NCBI GenBank assembly: GCA_002633005.1
Contig: NMRA01000450.1
Location: 164,876-228,875, forward strand
Length of the DNA stretch: 64,000 bases
Direction: 5' to 3'
From: Phoronis australis
Taxonomy: Eukaryota > Phoronida > Phoronidae
A program made the translations under genes and the position numbers. Below the pieces are notes generated by a model, which did not search any database, was not told where the DNA came from, and saw only the letters and a program-made list of their open reading frames with translations. Every line of letters starts with the position of its first letter. Within the stretch, counting starts at the first letter, position 1. Shown piece after piece: positions 13,601 to 24,218 of this stretch.

Positions 13601-15109
13601 ATTGTTACTGTACAACCTTTGCCCTGACGGTCTGTGGAAGGGGAACCTGACTTCGCGGCCCCCGACAAGTAAGTAGATTTTCAATTTTGTGGCTAATTCA
13701 CTTAAATAATTACGTACACATTATATCTTTGGCTCACTATTATAGCCTTTTCGTGACTGGAGGTTTAATTTCCAACGTAAGCTGGTTTATGTTCGTGATG
13801 TCCAGTCCCGGCGGCCGCGACGGGCCTGATCGGGTTCCGAGCCACCGGCGGGGATTAGCAAGCGTTTTGTGTGTTTAGAACTGAAAAAATCGCAAGTCTA
13901 AAAGTACAACACACAACTATGTTCCCCCGTCTGTATTTCACGGAAGAATGATTCGAATTTATCGCCAAACGGATCCAAACTCTCGCGATCGCCCATGGTA
14001 AATTGGCCTACCGAACCTAAGAGTCTACACTCCTAGACCGAACTCTTTAGGCTACAGTACGTCAAATACCTATAAATCCGTAACAGTGACATAAAACAAC
14101 ATGTTTGTTCAAAAACTCGATGTATTTGTAAGGGGTTTACATCTAATTTTGATGATTTATTGGTGTAAAATGACGAATTCAAGCGATAAGCTGACACCAG
14201 TAAGCGTGTTGCGAACGGCTGAACAGATTGCGTTCGAACCAATTACGTCATTGGTTAATTTAAACACCTCCGTCCGCCGTTAGGTGTTAGGTAAAACAAC
14301 TGAACTTGCTGTTATCGAGTGGAACTACTCGATCTAAATTGATACAAAATAGGTTGTTTTGGGGGTAGCATTATCCTTTAATTCAATAGCAAACAATGGT
14401 TACCTGAGAGAATCCGTCCAGTGTCGATCTCGCAGTTACCAGGCCTCCATACACCTTGTCCAGCGCCGCTTTGATTGGCATTGCCAATGCGTTCATTTCG
14501 TTCCCGACTGCCTGAAGTTTGATTAATCCGCTTTTCATTTTATCTGCAAAGTTTTCGAAAGGCTTGTCGAGCGCAGTCTCGAAGTCACCTGTCTGATTGT
14601 ACAAAAGCTCCCCTTGGCAGCTCATAGATCGCGATATCTCATTGAGGTTTGTGAGCATGTTCTTTAGGGGTCCATTCATTAACACTCCAAGAATGATGCA
14701 CCACAATACTGCTCGACCTCTAGCACCACACAACGAAGGAAGAGACAACAACATCAAACTTCGTACAATTGGGAAGAGTATATATCCAAGCCACGAACCA
14801 CAAAACACGACGCCTGCCGTCACACCGGAAATGAGATATCCTGCATCAGCCGTCAAGCTCATTATCAAAAATATGCATGTGGAAAAGAGAAGACACACGA
14901 ACGCACCAAAAGCCACCACCGCTTTTTTGTCTTCCACTAGAAGCTTTTTTGCAAATTTATTCCTATCTTTATCTAAAGCGATACGTGTGGAACTCGGCTT
15001 TTTTTGGTAGTCTTTCTCGTCGCCACTGTCGTCGCTGCTGTCGTCACAACTGCTATCATCCAAGCAGAAATTGTTGCCTGTTGTATTTTCATTCTGATTA
15101 GATCTTTCA
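2177..15109 (-). CDS. DC-STAMP-domain (DCST1/2-like) membrane protein, copy 1; 5' end unresolved
   Basis: Three exons join in frame on the minus strand: 15109-14404, 6658-6447, 3239-2177 (introns phase 0 and phase 2). The product is a multi-pass membrane protein. It has an Asp/Ser-rich head, three N-terminal membrane segments followed by SLCGARGRAVLW and the extracellular motif YNQT, a three-cysteine exon 2, then three further membrane segments with YRRNFLR, YDNIYI and QAYGLRLSHKIMEVFHP. This order matches DCST1/DCST2, which act in sperm-egg fusion. The RING-like tail of those proteins is absent; the frame ends in SDGDYDSD. The exon 1 frame has no in-frame ATG before its upstream stop, so a short 5' exon probably lies above 15109, or the start is broken. 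Intron 1 is 7.7 kb and full of transposons. A possible AATAAA lies at 1926-1921. Family assignment is firm; the exact orthologue is not. Confidence 0.85.
3882..4017. mobile_element. Short MITE with GGATCC-containing inverted ends, 8 bp duplication
   Basis: The ends GGTGGATCCAGG and CCTGGATCCGCC are inverted. The 8 bp GTAACATA occurs directly on both sides (3874-3881 and 4018-4025). The interior is a C/G-tract hairpin (GGGGGTCCGGACCCCC). The target-site length points to the hAT superfamily; no coding capacity. Confidence 0.65.
4193..4553. mobile_element. Foldback MITE, about 140 bp inverted arms
   Basis: The left arm (4193-4335) and right arm (4416-4553) are inverted copies. Shared blocks include AAAATTGATTGAACAC, CCGTTCGTATGCTC, CACTCAACGG-type and AAGAGACATGATTAAAAGG. 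The spacer is about 80 bp. No target duplication was certain. It lies in the 3' flank of DCST-like copy 1, upstream of the exon 3 region. Confidence 0.7.
4597..4691. repeat. (TA)n then (GT)n microsatellite
   Basis: A run of alternating TA is followed by GT/TG repeats with one unresolved base (N) at 4671. It lies in intron 2 of DCST-like copy 1. Confidence 0.95.
6447..6658 (-). CDS. DCST-like copy 1, exon 2 (three-cysteine loop)
   Basis: The acceptor is TTATCTTGTAG|ACTTGT and the donor is a GC type, TTAAG|GCAAGT, giving 212 nt that end in phase 2. The encoded loop has cysteines spaced C-x10-C-x10-C and then GDFFSGRKRRWA. It aligns residue for residue with exon 2 of copies 2 and 3, which supports the unusual donor. 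Confidence 0.82.
6725..6895. repeat. 20 bp minisatellite units and C-rich tract
   Basis: Degenerate units of the TTGAACACGAGTGGACATG type (6735-6790) are followed by an ACCCACGACCCC-rich tract (6815-6895). The same unit and the complementary G-rich tract reappear at 12000-12620. Confidence 0.55.
8064..8963. mobile_element. 900 bp foldback element with 9 bp target duplication (Mutator-like MITE)
   Basis: Terminal inverted repeats of about 270 bp (8064-8335 and 8692-8963) are nearly identical. They begin TAGGCAATGACCATCGCC and contain a nested palindrome around CATCGCCTCTG...CAGAGGCGATG. GATTGCACC is duplicated on both sides (8055-8063, 8964-8972). Long TIRs plus a 9 bp duplication are typical of the Mutator superfamily. 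The long open frames on both arms are the same palindromic sequence read twice, not genes. Confidence 0.8.
9230..9629. mobile_element. 400 bp MITE with GGGCCCGGTCTC ends
   Basis: The left end CTGGGCCCGGTCTCCAATC and the right end GATTAGAGACCGGGCCC are inverted. Similarity runs inward for over 100 bases (TACTCGAAA, TTTGGCA, TTTCT). The centre has repeated AGTTCGAGTT/AACTCGAA motifs. Non-coding. Confidence 0.65.
11030..11301. mobile_element. GGATCC MITE copy with poly-C tracts
   Basis: The ends CAGGGGTGGATCCAGGATTTT and TAAATCCGCCTCTG resemble the CAGTGGCGGAT family found at 16822, 41273 and 44851. Long C runs with an N at 11271 lie inside. Flanks CAGTC and CTGTC are near-matching 5-mers. Confidence 0.55.
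11612..11673. repeat. Short palindrome ATTATTCCGCGTATC
   Basis: ATTATTCCGCGTATC and its exact reverse complement GATACGCGGAATAAT flank a 23 bp loop. A related half with the same flank (CGACATTATTCCGCGTATTGA, first 20 bases at 4722) occurs near 4722-4742. Confidence 0.7.
12010..12620. repeat. G-rich tract followed by about 20 bp degenerate minisatellite
   Basis: GGGTCGAGGGG/GGTCGTGGG repeats (12010-12075) are followed by many imperfect units close to CTTGAACACGAGTGGACATG. They sit inside intron 1 of DCST-like copy 1. Confidence 0.7.
12844..13155 (+). pseudogene. THAP zinc-finger pseudogene
   Basis: The frame opens MLRCIAPTCLNYEAAKKAGI, then SFFRLPPEPEMLRK, an in-frame TAG at 12946-12948 where THAP domains have the invariant Trp, and LAVVKNERYAVNSKYEAV then LRVCGRLFVDNDFSDEF. 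The C2CH pattern is visible, but the final His position (CGxHF) reads Leu. Loss of both Trp and His means it cannot be an active THAP domain. THAP domains are common in animal DNA transposons, so this is probably a transposon relic in intron 1 of DCST-like copy 1. Confidence 0.75.
13156..14403. other. Intron sequence without recognised features
   Basis: The 3' part of the 13 kb-side intron 1 of DCST-like copy 1. It contains a GC-rich patch (13800-13860) and AT-rich unique sequence. I see no coding exon or repeat. Confidence 0.5.
14404..15109 (-). CDS. DCST-like copy 1, first recognised coding exon
   Basis: The open frame runs to donor CTCTCAG|GTAACC (phase 0). It encodes an acidic stretch (DDSSCDDSSDDSGDE), two hydrophobic segments, the LLSLPSLCGARGRAVLW block and a soluble helix-rich region ending in TLDGFSQ. 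The proposed 5' boundary is the acceptor TTCCGTTGCAG|TGAAAG at 15110. An in-frame TAG sits further upstream, so translation cannot begin at an ATG inside this exon. Another acceptor near 15141 is possible. Confidence 0.75.
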
Positions 15110-16821
15110 CTGCAACGGAATATCAAATACACAATCACTGTCTAACACTACGTGAAACATTAGATTTAGACGTTGTCAAGGCAACAAAGTGAGTTGCTTT
15201 TGGTGAGAAGCAAGTGAAAACTTCCACTGACACGTTCGTTGGCCTAGATATAATAAGATTAGCGGAGGCAATGAAAAGATAATTCTTCCGCGAATGGGTG
15301 AGCAGACACGAGAAGTAGTACAATTATGAAAAACTCAGCATTATGGAAGTGGCCGCAGTAGGTGGGAGGGGTGACGGGTGCATAATCGTTGAGAGGGAAT
15401 GTGCTGGCGATAGGCGGGCGGAGGCAATATTGCTGGTGCCCGGAGAGGCGACCACTCTTATCGTCCGCTCCAAACTAAATCCATCTCAGCTTTGCCTCTG
15501 GCCCTAGTTCCAATTTTGCGACACTTGATTTGCTAAATCTTTTAAGACTTAAATCATTTATTTTATCTTAAGTGAACACTGGTGTTTCAGAGACCGGCAG
15601 CAACCCCTGCTTCCACAAAACTAATACCCCTTACTCGTATTTACTGACGTTGTCGGACTGAGATACGGATTGGCTGGAGCTCTGTGAAGTCGTTGACATT
15701 TCTGCAGTGGTACTGCCCATTGAGTGTCGGGTTCACTTGGCGTGCAGTGCAGTGTGGTGTCGCGTCCATAAGTCTATCGCTCGCATTTAAACGTGACCAT
15801 TAAACATCTTTAAAAGACAAGAATTTTTACTGAGCTTTTTAATTTTACATTGGAGGCCCATATAAAGGTAAACATTATTGGGGGGTTCAAAATAATGCAA
15901 TAAATTGTCAGACTCCTTCCTGCCGTCACCACTTCCGCCTCCACGCAAACACCCCCGTCAGCGTGCAGACTTTGTTGTTTGGGGTCAAACCACGGAAAGG
16001 GTACCAGCAGAAACTTGGGTACCCTTGTTTCAACAAGGGTACACGAGACGGGATCGTTTTTTTTTTTAAACTCATAATGATAAATCGTCGTGAGAGACCG
16101 TCCTGAGTTGGTATATGGTGTAACTCCGGACGGTCTGGGGTCAACAGAAAACCACATTTCAACTGTGAATCTACACCAATGTGATAAACGAGAGTAGTTC
16201 TAATTGCTGCGTCAGCTGCAGGTATGCTTATCTCTTTTATGACACACAATGCGTGACCAGTTAAAGCGTTTTCAAAATAATGCGGATAAATCAGTGAAGT
16301 GTGAGACCCCTGAGGTCCCTGTCAAGTCCTCACGACAATTCTACGTAATGTGAAAATGGTACGTGTCCTACGCGTTTAGGAAAAGATTAGGACTATTCCT
16401 GGCGTATTTGTATAAAATTCATTTTATCGGGGTGCAAAAAGACACTGTAGCCTACACGGTCGTCAAAAATCAAACCCAGACGGTGGGATCGACGTGTGCG
16501 AATTTCTTAGTATCGATCTTCAAAAGAAATGCAAGTCTTCAAATTCATGTTATATTTATAGAACCGTCCAAAATATTGTCTGTGTAATTCACAAATAGCG
16601 GTATTCGAGATCACTAATGCCGTTCTCAAATTGCCTCAACATATGTCTTACTGCGATGAGTCAAATATCTTGGTTTGCAAAGAAGTCACTGTTGATTATT
16701 ACTGAAGACCATACTCGGTGCATAAAATGTCACTCCGTAACAAGGCAGCTTGTAGAAGTTGGTCTTAATCAATAATGAATTGTGGTACTACCTCTGCAAC
16801 GGGACAGTTTTATCACGATAA
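15110..16821. other. Upstream flank of DCST-like copy 1; probable site of its 5' exon and promoter
   Basis: An X-box-like palindrome GTTGTCAAGGCAAC lies at 15172-15185. A G-rich stretch lies at 15355-15430. A small hairpin (GGGTACCCTTGTTTCAACAA, near 16015-16045) is present. No reading frame resembles a known protein. Confidence 0.45.
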
Positions 16822-16963
16822 CAGTGGCGGATCCAGGATTTTTTTGGGGGGCGGGGCAGAGTATTAGCCAGGATTTTGCCGTCAGACATTCGCACCACGA
16901 CCTTCCCAGTGGAATCTTGGAGAATTTTAGGGGGCCATGACCCCCTCCTTAAATCCGACACTG
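16822..16963. mobile_element. CAGTGGCGGATCC MITE copy
   Basis: Ends CAGTGGCGGATCCAGGATTT and TAAATCCGACACTG. The interior carries AGAGTATTAGCCAGGATTTT, GACATTCGCACC and AGAATTTTAGGGGG, shared with copies at 34641, 41273 and 44851. Confidence 0.75.
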
Positions 16964-18310
16964 GGAAGTAAAAAATTCATTTTTGTCACGGAAGACAGGT
17001 TTAGAGCCGTTTGAATAAATGTGCTTTGGAAAATCTGTAAGTAAAAGTTTTTCTCAGAATTTTCGGAGTTTGTTGGTCGAGAGGGCGTTTTCGTGGGAGT
17101 TTATATTGCCAAAAGTGGGATCCACGTAACAAAAGCAATGGTCCAACACTGGTATGTGATAAATTATACCTTTAAATAAGGTTTCTCTTCTGTGTCTTTT
17201 TCTCCAATGCTCCATGCCTCCAGTCGCAGGATCACCCTGTATGGTTTGGTGTTGAATGCTTGGAACGCCGTCGTACTCGTTTCATCGTAGTGGAATATTG
17301 TTTCACTCAGCACATTTTGTCGCCGGGACGACAATTAATGTCGAGTGCGACAGTATAAACAAAAATTTTCGCCCGGGCATCAATATAGGTCGGCGTTCAC
17401 GTTATATATTGTCTTACCCGGTACATATTGTTGTTCCCAGGTGACAACAAAACGTAGACTGTGACAATACATGCCGTCACATTATCATGGCACATATCGC
17501 CGCCCTCTAGACGCACAATCGTCAAACCTTTAGTGAAATTTCATGGCCGTGTACATGTAGGCCTTCACGATAATGTGTGTAAAGTGAAACCATGATCAAA
17601 TCCAAACAACGAGGCACTCTTTCAATAGATGCAGTGTATGTTGCAGGGTTCGAGTAGAGGGTTTCAATGTGTGTCGTTGTTCACTGCACACATTGTCGCG
17701 TCCGCCGCATTTTGTCTCACGGGCGTCATTTTACACTTTGTGCAATCGTAATAAAAGTAAGAGTATGACTAGGAACATTTTCTCAAGTGCTTACAAACAA
17801 CCTGTAACGTAGAGAAATGTCCCCACACTCAACACCAAGCTGTCAAAAATATCCTGGCCAATGCACACAAATGATAAACGTAACACTAGTAGATGAAAAG
17901 TATTCTCTTTATTAAGTGTTTCTCATGCAAATGTCTAGCTTTCTCTTCTCGACAGACCCTTGGCCCCACGTCTACGCCGGTCGCCACGAGTTCACCGGAC
18001 GCTTGCAAATTATTGGGGGCACCTGCCCACTCCCGGTCCCCCTCTTTTTACGGCCCTGAACTAAGTGGCAAAGGGTAAGAACTCTTCATTTGTAATGCAT
18101 TCTTTTTCTTGGTTTAAGTGACCACACTCTCTCCAGCGTATTATATCACTGTATGACAATGAAGGTCAACAAGAACAAGAACAACTATAACAGGTTAAAA
18201 GGATCTATATACATAGTGGACGTCACTTCAGAGGTCGGTTAACATAGCTAGATCGCTAACAGATAACGCAGTCGGTAAGCGGGTGCCCCAAATGGAGGCA
18301 CCCCACTATG
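16964..18310. other. Non-coding stretch with small GC hairpins
   Basis: Several short inverted motifs such as TTGTCGCCGGGACGACAA (17318-17335), TGTCGAGTGCGACA and GTTGTTCCCAGGTGACAAC recur between 17300 and 17720. No gene is seen. Confidence 0.4.
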
Positions 18311-18750
18311 CTACTTCAGACAGGCAGATAGCTTGCTGACAAAGATATCAAGAGAAAGGACTGATGTAGTGCAGCCTGGCAAGCTATTCCAGTCCGCGAC
18401 TGGTCTAGGAAAGAATGTCTTTTCCAGTAATGTGTCCTATTTGTTGGACTAGTTGGATGACCTTCTGGTACAAATGCCCGAGACAGTAATATCTGCGATA
18501 GGGGCAACATCAGAGTTGATGATCACCGACTTCTTATCATATTTGTAAAACATTTTTAGCCGACAGACTTTGCTTCCGTGGCTGAGGGTGGGCCAGTTTA
18601 AGGTTTCTAACAATGATCCAACAGAGGATAGACGATTGAACAGTCTCGTGACTCAGAGAGCAGCTCTACTCTGTACTTTCTCTGCAGCTGTAATGTCATT
18701 TTGGGTATAAGGGTCCCAAACAGTAGAGACGTATTCCAAGGCATTGGCTT
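18310..18750 (-). mobile_element. LINE (non-LTR retrotransposon) 3' reverse transcriptase remnant
   Basis: Reverse-strand reading gives ANALEYVSTVWDPYTQNDIT then AAEKVQSRAAL, an in-frame TGA, VTRLFNRLSSVGSLLETLNW and SHGSKVCRLKMFYK, and later FFPRPVADWNSLP. This is the familiar C-terminal region of CR1/L2-type reverse transcriptases (LEY.S.VWDPYT, KVQ.RAA, WNSLP). Stops and frame changes show it is dead. Confidence 0.85.
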
Positions 18751-20840
18751 AACTCACCCAAAATATGTGGCGCCTTCACAAATTATCGTTCCCAGGTTGT
18801 GCGATTTTATCTGCATTAATCCTTATTCATAAAAACTTTGTTCCTTGTGTACAAAAAATATGTGACCATTGAAATTCCATCTGTATCCCAAAAAATGTTT
18901 CGACACGTATTTTCTTTCACGAGGTGTTGTGCACGGGAGCAAGATGATTACAGGTCACGTGCGATTTTTCGAAAGCGCCGCGAAACCAACTATGCGCACG
19001 AGCAACCTTTGTGTACGGATAGCGTTTGTGGCTCTCCCCAGTTGCATCTAAAATTCGCGCCAGGTACTTTCATTGAGTATTCTGAGTTTTATTTTGTGTG
19101 TCAAGGCCACTGTGCGAATGGCATTTTTACGCTATTTCATCGCCAGTAAAATGAGAAACCAATGGTCGTCAGACTAAACATAAAACCGGCTTGTAGTCGT
19201 ACTGACCGAATTATTCCATTTTGAAGTTATGCTTTAAATAGGATTTCATTTAACTCTTACAAATGTATAGTATACGTCGATTCGAAAGTTTTCTTTAATT
19301 CATGCCGAGTTCTTTCAACTGCGCATTGCTTTTCGGCAGCCTTTTTATAATGGTCGTCATGTGCTGCAACCTTTTGTAATAACAGAAAAACACGCAGAAA
19401 AGGCCAAGAAAATAGTAGAAGGTGGATTACAAAAATTCTAATTCAATAACAAACTGTTTTACGGGTATAATATCGATTTAAGTGGATCAGAATTTCATTT
19501 CAGATTTGGAAAATAAATACTTTTGAAATTTAAACGATAAAATATCCAGAACATGAAAATTACAGATAGCATATAAACAACACTTCTACAACATTTTTAT
19601 TCTAAATAATAAGTATTCTTGTAAGTTTTCAACAATCTTCTATAGATACTCTCTGAATGCTGGCTTTGGCTTTGTGACTATGACAACAAATGTCATGGTG
19701 CCTCATAGTATGAACAGAGCAAGAAAAAGCTCACTATGTAACCAGGGGCAGGCAATGCCAAAGCTGTGGCGGTGACCACTTCTGACATGCGCATCAGACC
19801 TCATGGTCATCATCTGAATCAGCAGTCACTAACCATCCACATTTGCTGAATGTGTACCGCTGTCCGCGGTTGTTATATTCCAGATGAAGTTTACTCATTT
19901 TCTGTTGATGACCTATTTGAATTTTCGCTCTTGTTATTCTTGACACCATTTATCTCTGTTGACTTTCTTTTTCTTTTCAGCATTTCTTCTTTCTCTGTTG
20001 ACACCTTGCCAGCCAAAACAGAACAGTATCCCTTCGAGACTCGGCGGAAATTGATCGTTAGACTTCGATACACTTCTGATAAATTACCCAATGTCACATT
20101 GTTCGAACTTTTTTCTCACTTTTAACAGGCGTATATAACCATAAACAAATACCTAAGTTGCTCGATGTCTTATTTTTATTTTTAATTATGTCATTTTCTG
20201 TTTTATGTAACAATGCAATACAGTGAAATGAATTAAATATTTTATTTTATTGTTGACCACGCTCTATCAGTTCAAGTATTTTAATTTTCTTCAAATAAAT
20301 CCAAAGTGCCTGAACCAAAAGATTCAGCATTAATATTGAGCTCAGCACTGTGTTCTGCAATAAAAAAACAAGTGGACAATATTTTGATGTCCAATGCGTG
20401 GGCAGTAACTGTTAAGCATCTAACGTGTTTCATTTGTCGGGAATGTTTTTCCTTTGGCCTTATAGATCTCTGCTAATCCCTGGGACAAATAAATTTCTTG
20501 CATAAACGATCCCTGGGTAGTTTTTCCCGTTTGAACGAAATTTAATCTTCTGAAAATGAATAAAGGTGCATTAGTAGAATCTACACATTTTTAACTGTTT
20601 TAAAAAAAGACAGTCGGTAAATACACCGATTTTTGTCTCATTTCTTCGATGCGTGTCTCTCTCGAAAGGTTAGTACTGAACAAGCAAACGAGCACTCCAG
20701 ATTGGAACGCGTGGATGCGCTGCACGCAAAACAAGATGGCGTACGATCATTGGAGCGTGGCGACGACAGGTATCCCGAAGACATATGGTTTATGCATTTA
20801 CCGACGGTGGAGACCCAGTAGGTCACCTCCTAAGTGGGAG
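18751..20840. other. Intergenic, no recognised feature
   Basis: AT-rich sequence with only short chance frames on both strands, including a hydrophobic, Phe/Leu-rich frame at 19850-20125 that matches nothing I know. Confidence 0.4.
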
Positions 20841-20844
20841 ACGC

Positions 20845-20848
<4 letters not shown>

Positions 20849-20878
<30 letters not shown>
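20849..20878. repeat. (CA)n microsatellite
   Basis: Fifteen uninterrupted CA repeats. Confidence 0.95.
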
Positions 20879-20880
<2 letters not shown>

Positions 20881-22607
20881 GGCAATGGCGCAGTTTTGAG
20901 AATTGGCGACAAAACTTCAAAAGTTTCGCAGATGACTTCGCGTGAAAGAATGAACACCTATATCCCCGCTCCGTGGTTTGTTAGACGATGGTACCTTTGT
21001 TTCCGTCATCAGGTACCTAATCGTTACCCACAAAACGCCCATCACTATGTCATGATTGACCAAACCTCCGTAACAAGACCCAATCGTCCTTAAACCAGAA
21101 ATTCCCCAGGTATCATATCACTACTCGATAAACTCCGCTCAGTCGAAAACACTCGTGTCAGATTCTGTGAAAAATGTGATATATGGCCACCGGAGAATCA
21201 CCACACTAGCTTCAAACTGCCAGATATTTTTCCACCTGTTGGTTTCCATAGATACTAATTGTTTAAGGTCAGTTTTCTATCAGTTGAACTTTATCAAATT
21301 TTGAACAGATCCATTGACTTGTGGATATAATTCTCCAACATTAAAGTAGTATAGTTGATGAGATATTGTTGTGAACCTCTCAATTTGTTTGCATTTGACA
21401 GAACTCAACAAGCATTTTCCCATTTTAATGCCCTTTAGGACCGTAATTTAGCGTTATTTTTCGCAACGTCAAAATTCATTTCGCTACATCTCAACAGGCG
21501 CAATATCCGATGTATCTTATTACTAATAAATCTCCTGAACTATTCTAGAAGTACACTATAATACAAGTAAAATGGATGTTTTATGTTAATGCCGTGTACT
21601 TCTTGGTATAAAGAATACGTGCAACCTTACTCTAAAGCTTGTTGATGAGCTTCTAGGCCTCGGGGGTACTTCACTATGGTCTGTCAGGGTTATGCATTGT
21701 TGTTTTCCGAAGGTTGTTGGCTCTGCAACTGACATAATCATTGAGTTATCATACTTAAAAATGATATCCCTGGCCAACGGCTGAGTGTTCGGTTGTCAAC
21801 ACTGGCGTCATAATCAGCTTAGTATTTTTTTCTTTTCTGGTATCTAATGTCATGTGGGTTAAGGAGAATTTTCCATTGATTAGCTCTCTAAAAACAAAAA
21901 CTTGAATTCTTCTTCATGTTCACATCAAATGAGCCTCATAATATTCCTGACCGTGATAGAATTCTGTTTCCGTTACCATGGCCACGGGCGGATTTCAGTG
22001 CCATTGCCCCCCAGTGGTTCATCATTACTTTAATTGCCCTCGTGCAAATGTTTTGGCCAGCTCCCATTTTCTTACGCCGGTATCAAACAATGGAACAGCC
22101 TACCAAAATAAGTTACGGGAGGCAGAAACTTCCTCAAACTTCAATAACATGTGCAGACAATTTCATATCGTAAACTTGAACGTGAGGAATCAGACATTCT
22201 TTTATATTTTTAAATCCATCATTTTATTGTAGTGTAGTATGTATATATTCGTCCCATTATTAAATTTTATTTGTAATTGTATGATTCTATTATGTAATAA
22301 TTTGTGTGTTTTTATACATTTATTTAGCCGTGTATGTATTTATATTTGTGCACCTATTCATTGGTGATCTTATTATCTTGCTAATAATCTTCCTATATGG
22401 GGAGGACTGCGATGGGAAGGAGTTTTTAATTTTTTTTTCGTGCCATCCGTATATCGATTACACTTCTTAATTTACTTTTTACTTATACCATAGTATTATC
22501 TGTCTTAATGTTACATCAGTGGATATTATTTTGTTTTACGCGCATGTGGTCAGTTAATCTTGAGTCTTTTCAACAAAATCTCTAGGGTTGAACACTCCTG
22601 GTGTCCA
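20879..22607. other. Intergenic, no recognised feature
   Basis: Short unrelated frames only, and AT-rich from 22200 to 22560. Confidence 0.4.
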
Positions 22608-24178
22608 GTGTCCGGTTGCATGAAACAGTCCTAAATAGGGATTTAACTAAGTTCCCTAAATCTGCTGCGTATTTATGAGCTCGTGAAAATATTGATTGTC
22701 CTTTCTCATGCTGTTGGGGTCTCATTACTACGTCAGTTTCTGGTTTTGATATAAATCCCGAGTCAGGCCTACGTTGAATTCTCAACGTTATTGAAAATGT
22801 GTAGAAAACTTTTCATACAACGCACCTGATTTAAGAACAAAGTCCCTCAATTATTTTGACTAAATTATTGGCTCAGTTTTTAGTTATATTGTTAGAAAAT
22901 GTCATTAGTCAAAAATAATGACAGTGAATTTATTCACCGCCAAGGTACCATTTTTTCATAGTTACGAAGAGGTCCACCTCGTTTATGTTTTACTACGAAG
23001 CTTGCTTGGTCAAAAGTCACCGAGACATTGTCTTTTCAAACTAGTAAAACAGAAGTAATCATTAAAAAGTTCCAACGCAAACGTGATAACCTTGCGCCAC
23101 CAGTTGCTTGTGACGTTTTTGACAAAATGATTTACCCAATGCTCAGTTATGGTGCTAAATTGTGGGATTTCAAAGAGTATCTTTGTATTGAGAATGTCAA
23201 TATTAAAGGGTGTAAAAGGCTATTAGGTGTCGGTAGAAGTTGTAGCAATGGCGCCGAATTAGGTGAACTTGGAAGATATCCACTTTTTGTGAAGCTGTTT
23301 TTAAAGTTGATCAAATATTGATTAAAGTTAATAACATTTCCGGTTTCACGCAATCCCAAAATAGTCTGAAATAGGGTTGTAAAATTAGATGAGTCGGGAA
23401 AATCATTATGAGTCACTTTTGTTAGGATGTTGTTAAATAGGTATGGTTTCGGGTTTGTTTGGTTTGGATGAGAAGACTTATTCCTAAATACTATTGAACG
23501 AAGAGTCAAGGATTGATTTTTGCAAGAATGGAACACAGACGTGCAAAATATTTCAAAATTGTGTACATATTCATTTTTCAAAACGACGTTTAATCTTGAA
23601 ACATGTTTTTCATCCATGTTGCCTCACTGCTTTATCAGTTCCTTTGCAAGATTCCGTTGTTCAAACGACAGACTGATGGTAGTGGTAGGTCGACACTTAC
23701 CAATAGATTAAGACCTCCCGCGAATATGTTCTTTATGTAAACTGAACTTTGGTTATAATTTTATTGAGGATGAATATCACTTTATTTGTATATTCCCATT
23801 TTATGATGATCTGAGAATTAGAATGTTACCGTGAACGTATTGGACCAATCCGACTAATTTAGATGTAGATTTCTAAGATTAATGAAAACTTCTGATCTCA
23901 GTGTGCTTAAAAACCTAATCAAATTTGTATATCATGCTTCTGTTTTAAGACAAAAAGTACTTGATTGAAACCACTACATATGGGTATGCGAATTTACTGT
24001 ATTATATTGTTGTGTTTGATGTTTGGGCCAATGGCCTCAAGTATGAATAAACGTAATTAATAGACATAAAATGAGATAACAAATACTATACGTGTGAGTA
24101 TAGAACGAAACAAATAGGCAAAAGATTTAGGGAACTTAGTTGAGTCCCTATCTGGGACTGTTTCACGCAACCGGGCAC
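22608..24178. mobile_element. GTGCCCGGTTGCATGAA MITE interrupted by a LINE
   Basis: The left part (22608 to about 22945) begins GTGTCCGGTTGCATGAAACA and includes AACTAAGTTCCCTAAATCT. The right part (about 24061-24178) has AGATTTAGGGAACTTAGTT and ends GTTTCACGCAACCGGGCAC. The intact relative at 47066-47456 shows that both parts belong to one 390 bp inverted-end element. The intervening sequence is a LINE. Confidence 0.7.
22945..24060 (+). mobile_element. LINE remnant, reverse transcriptase C-terminus to 3' end
   Basis: Reading gives TKLAWSKVTETLSFQTSK, then CDVFDKMIYPMLSYGAKLWD, ENVNIKGCKRLLGVGRSCSN and GAELGELGRYPLFVKLFLK. Downstream, in other frames, come the zinc-binding end (ICSLC) and EDEYHFICIFPFYDDLRIRML. 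It ends CAATGGCCTCAAGTATGAAT next to the MITE half. Several frameshifts; dead copy. Confidence 0.85.
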
Positions 24179-24218
24179 AGAGGCCTTATAGGATTCACCA
24201 CATTCACCGGGGATTTAA

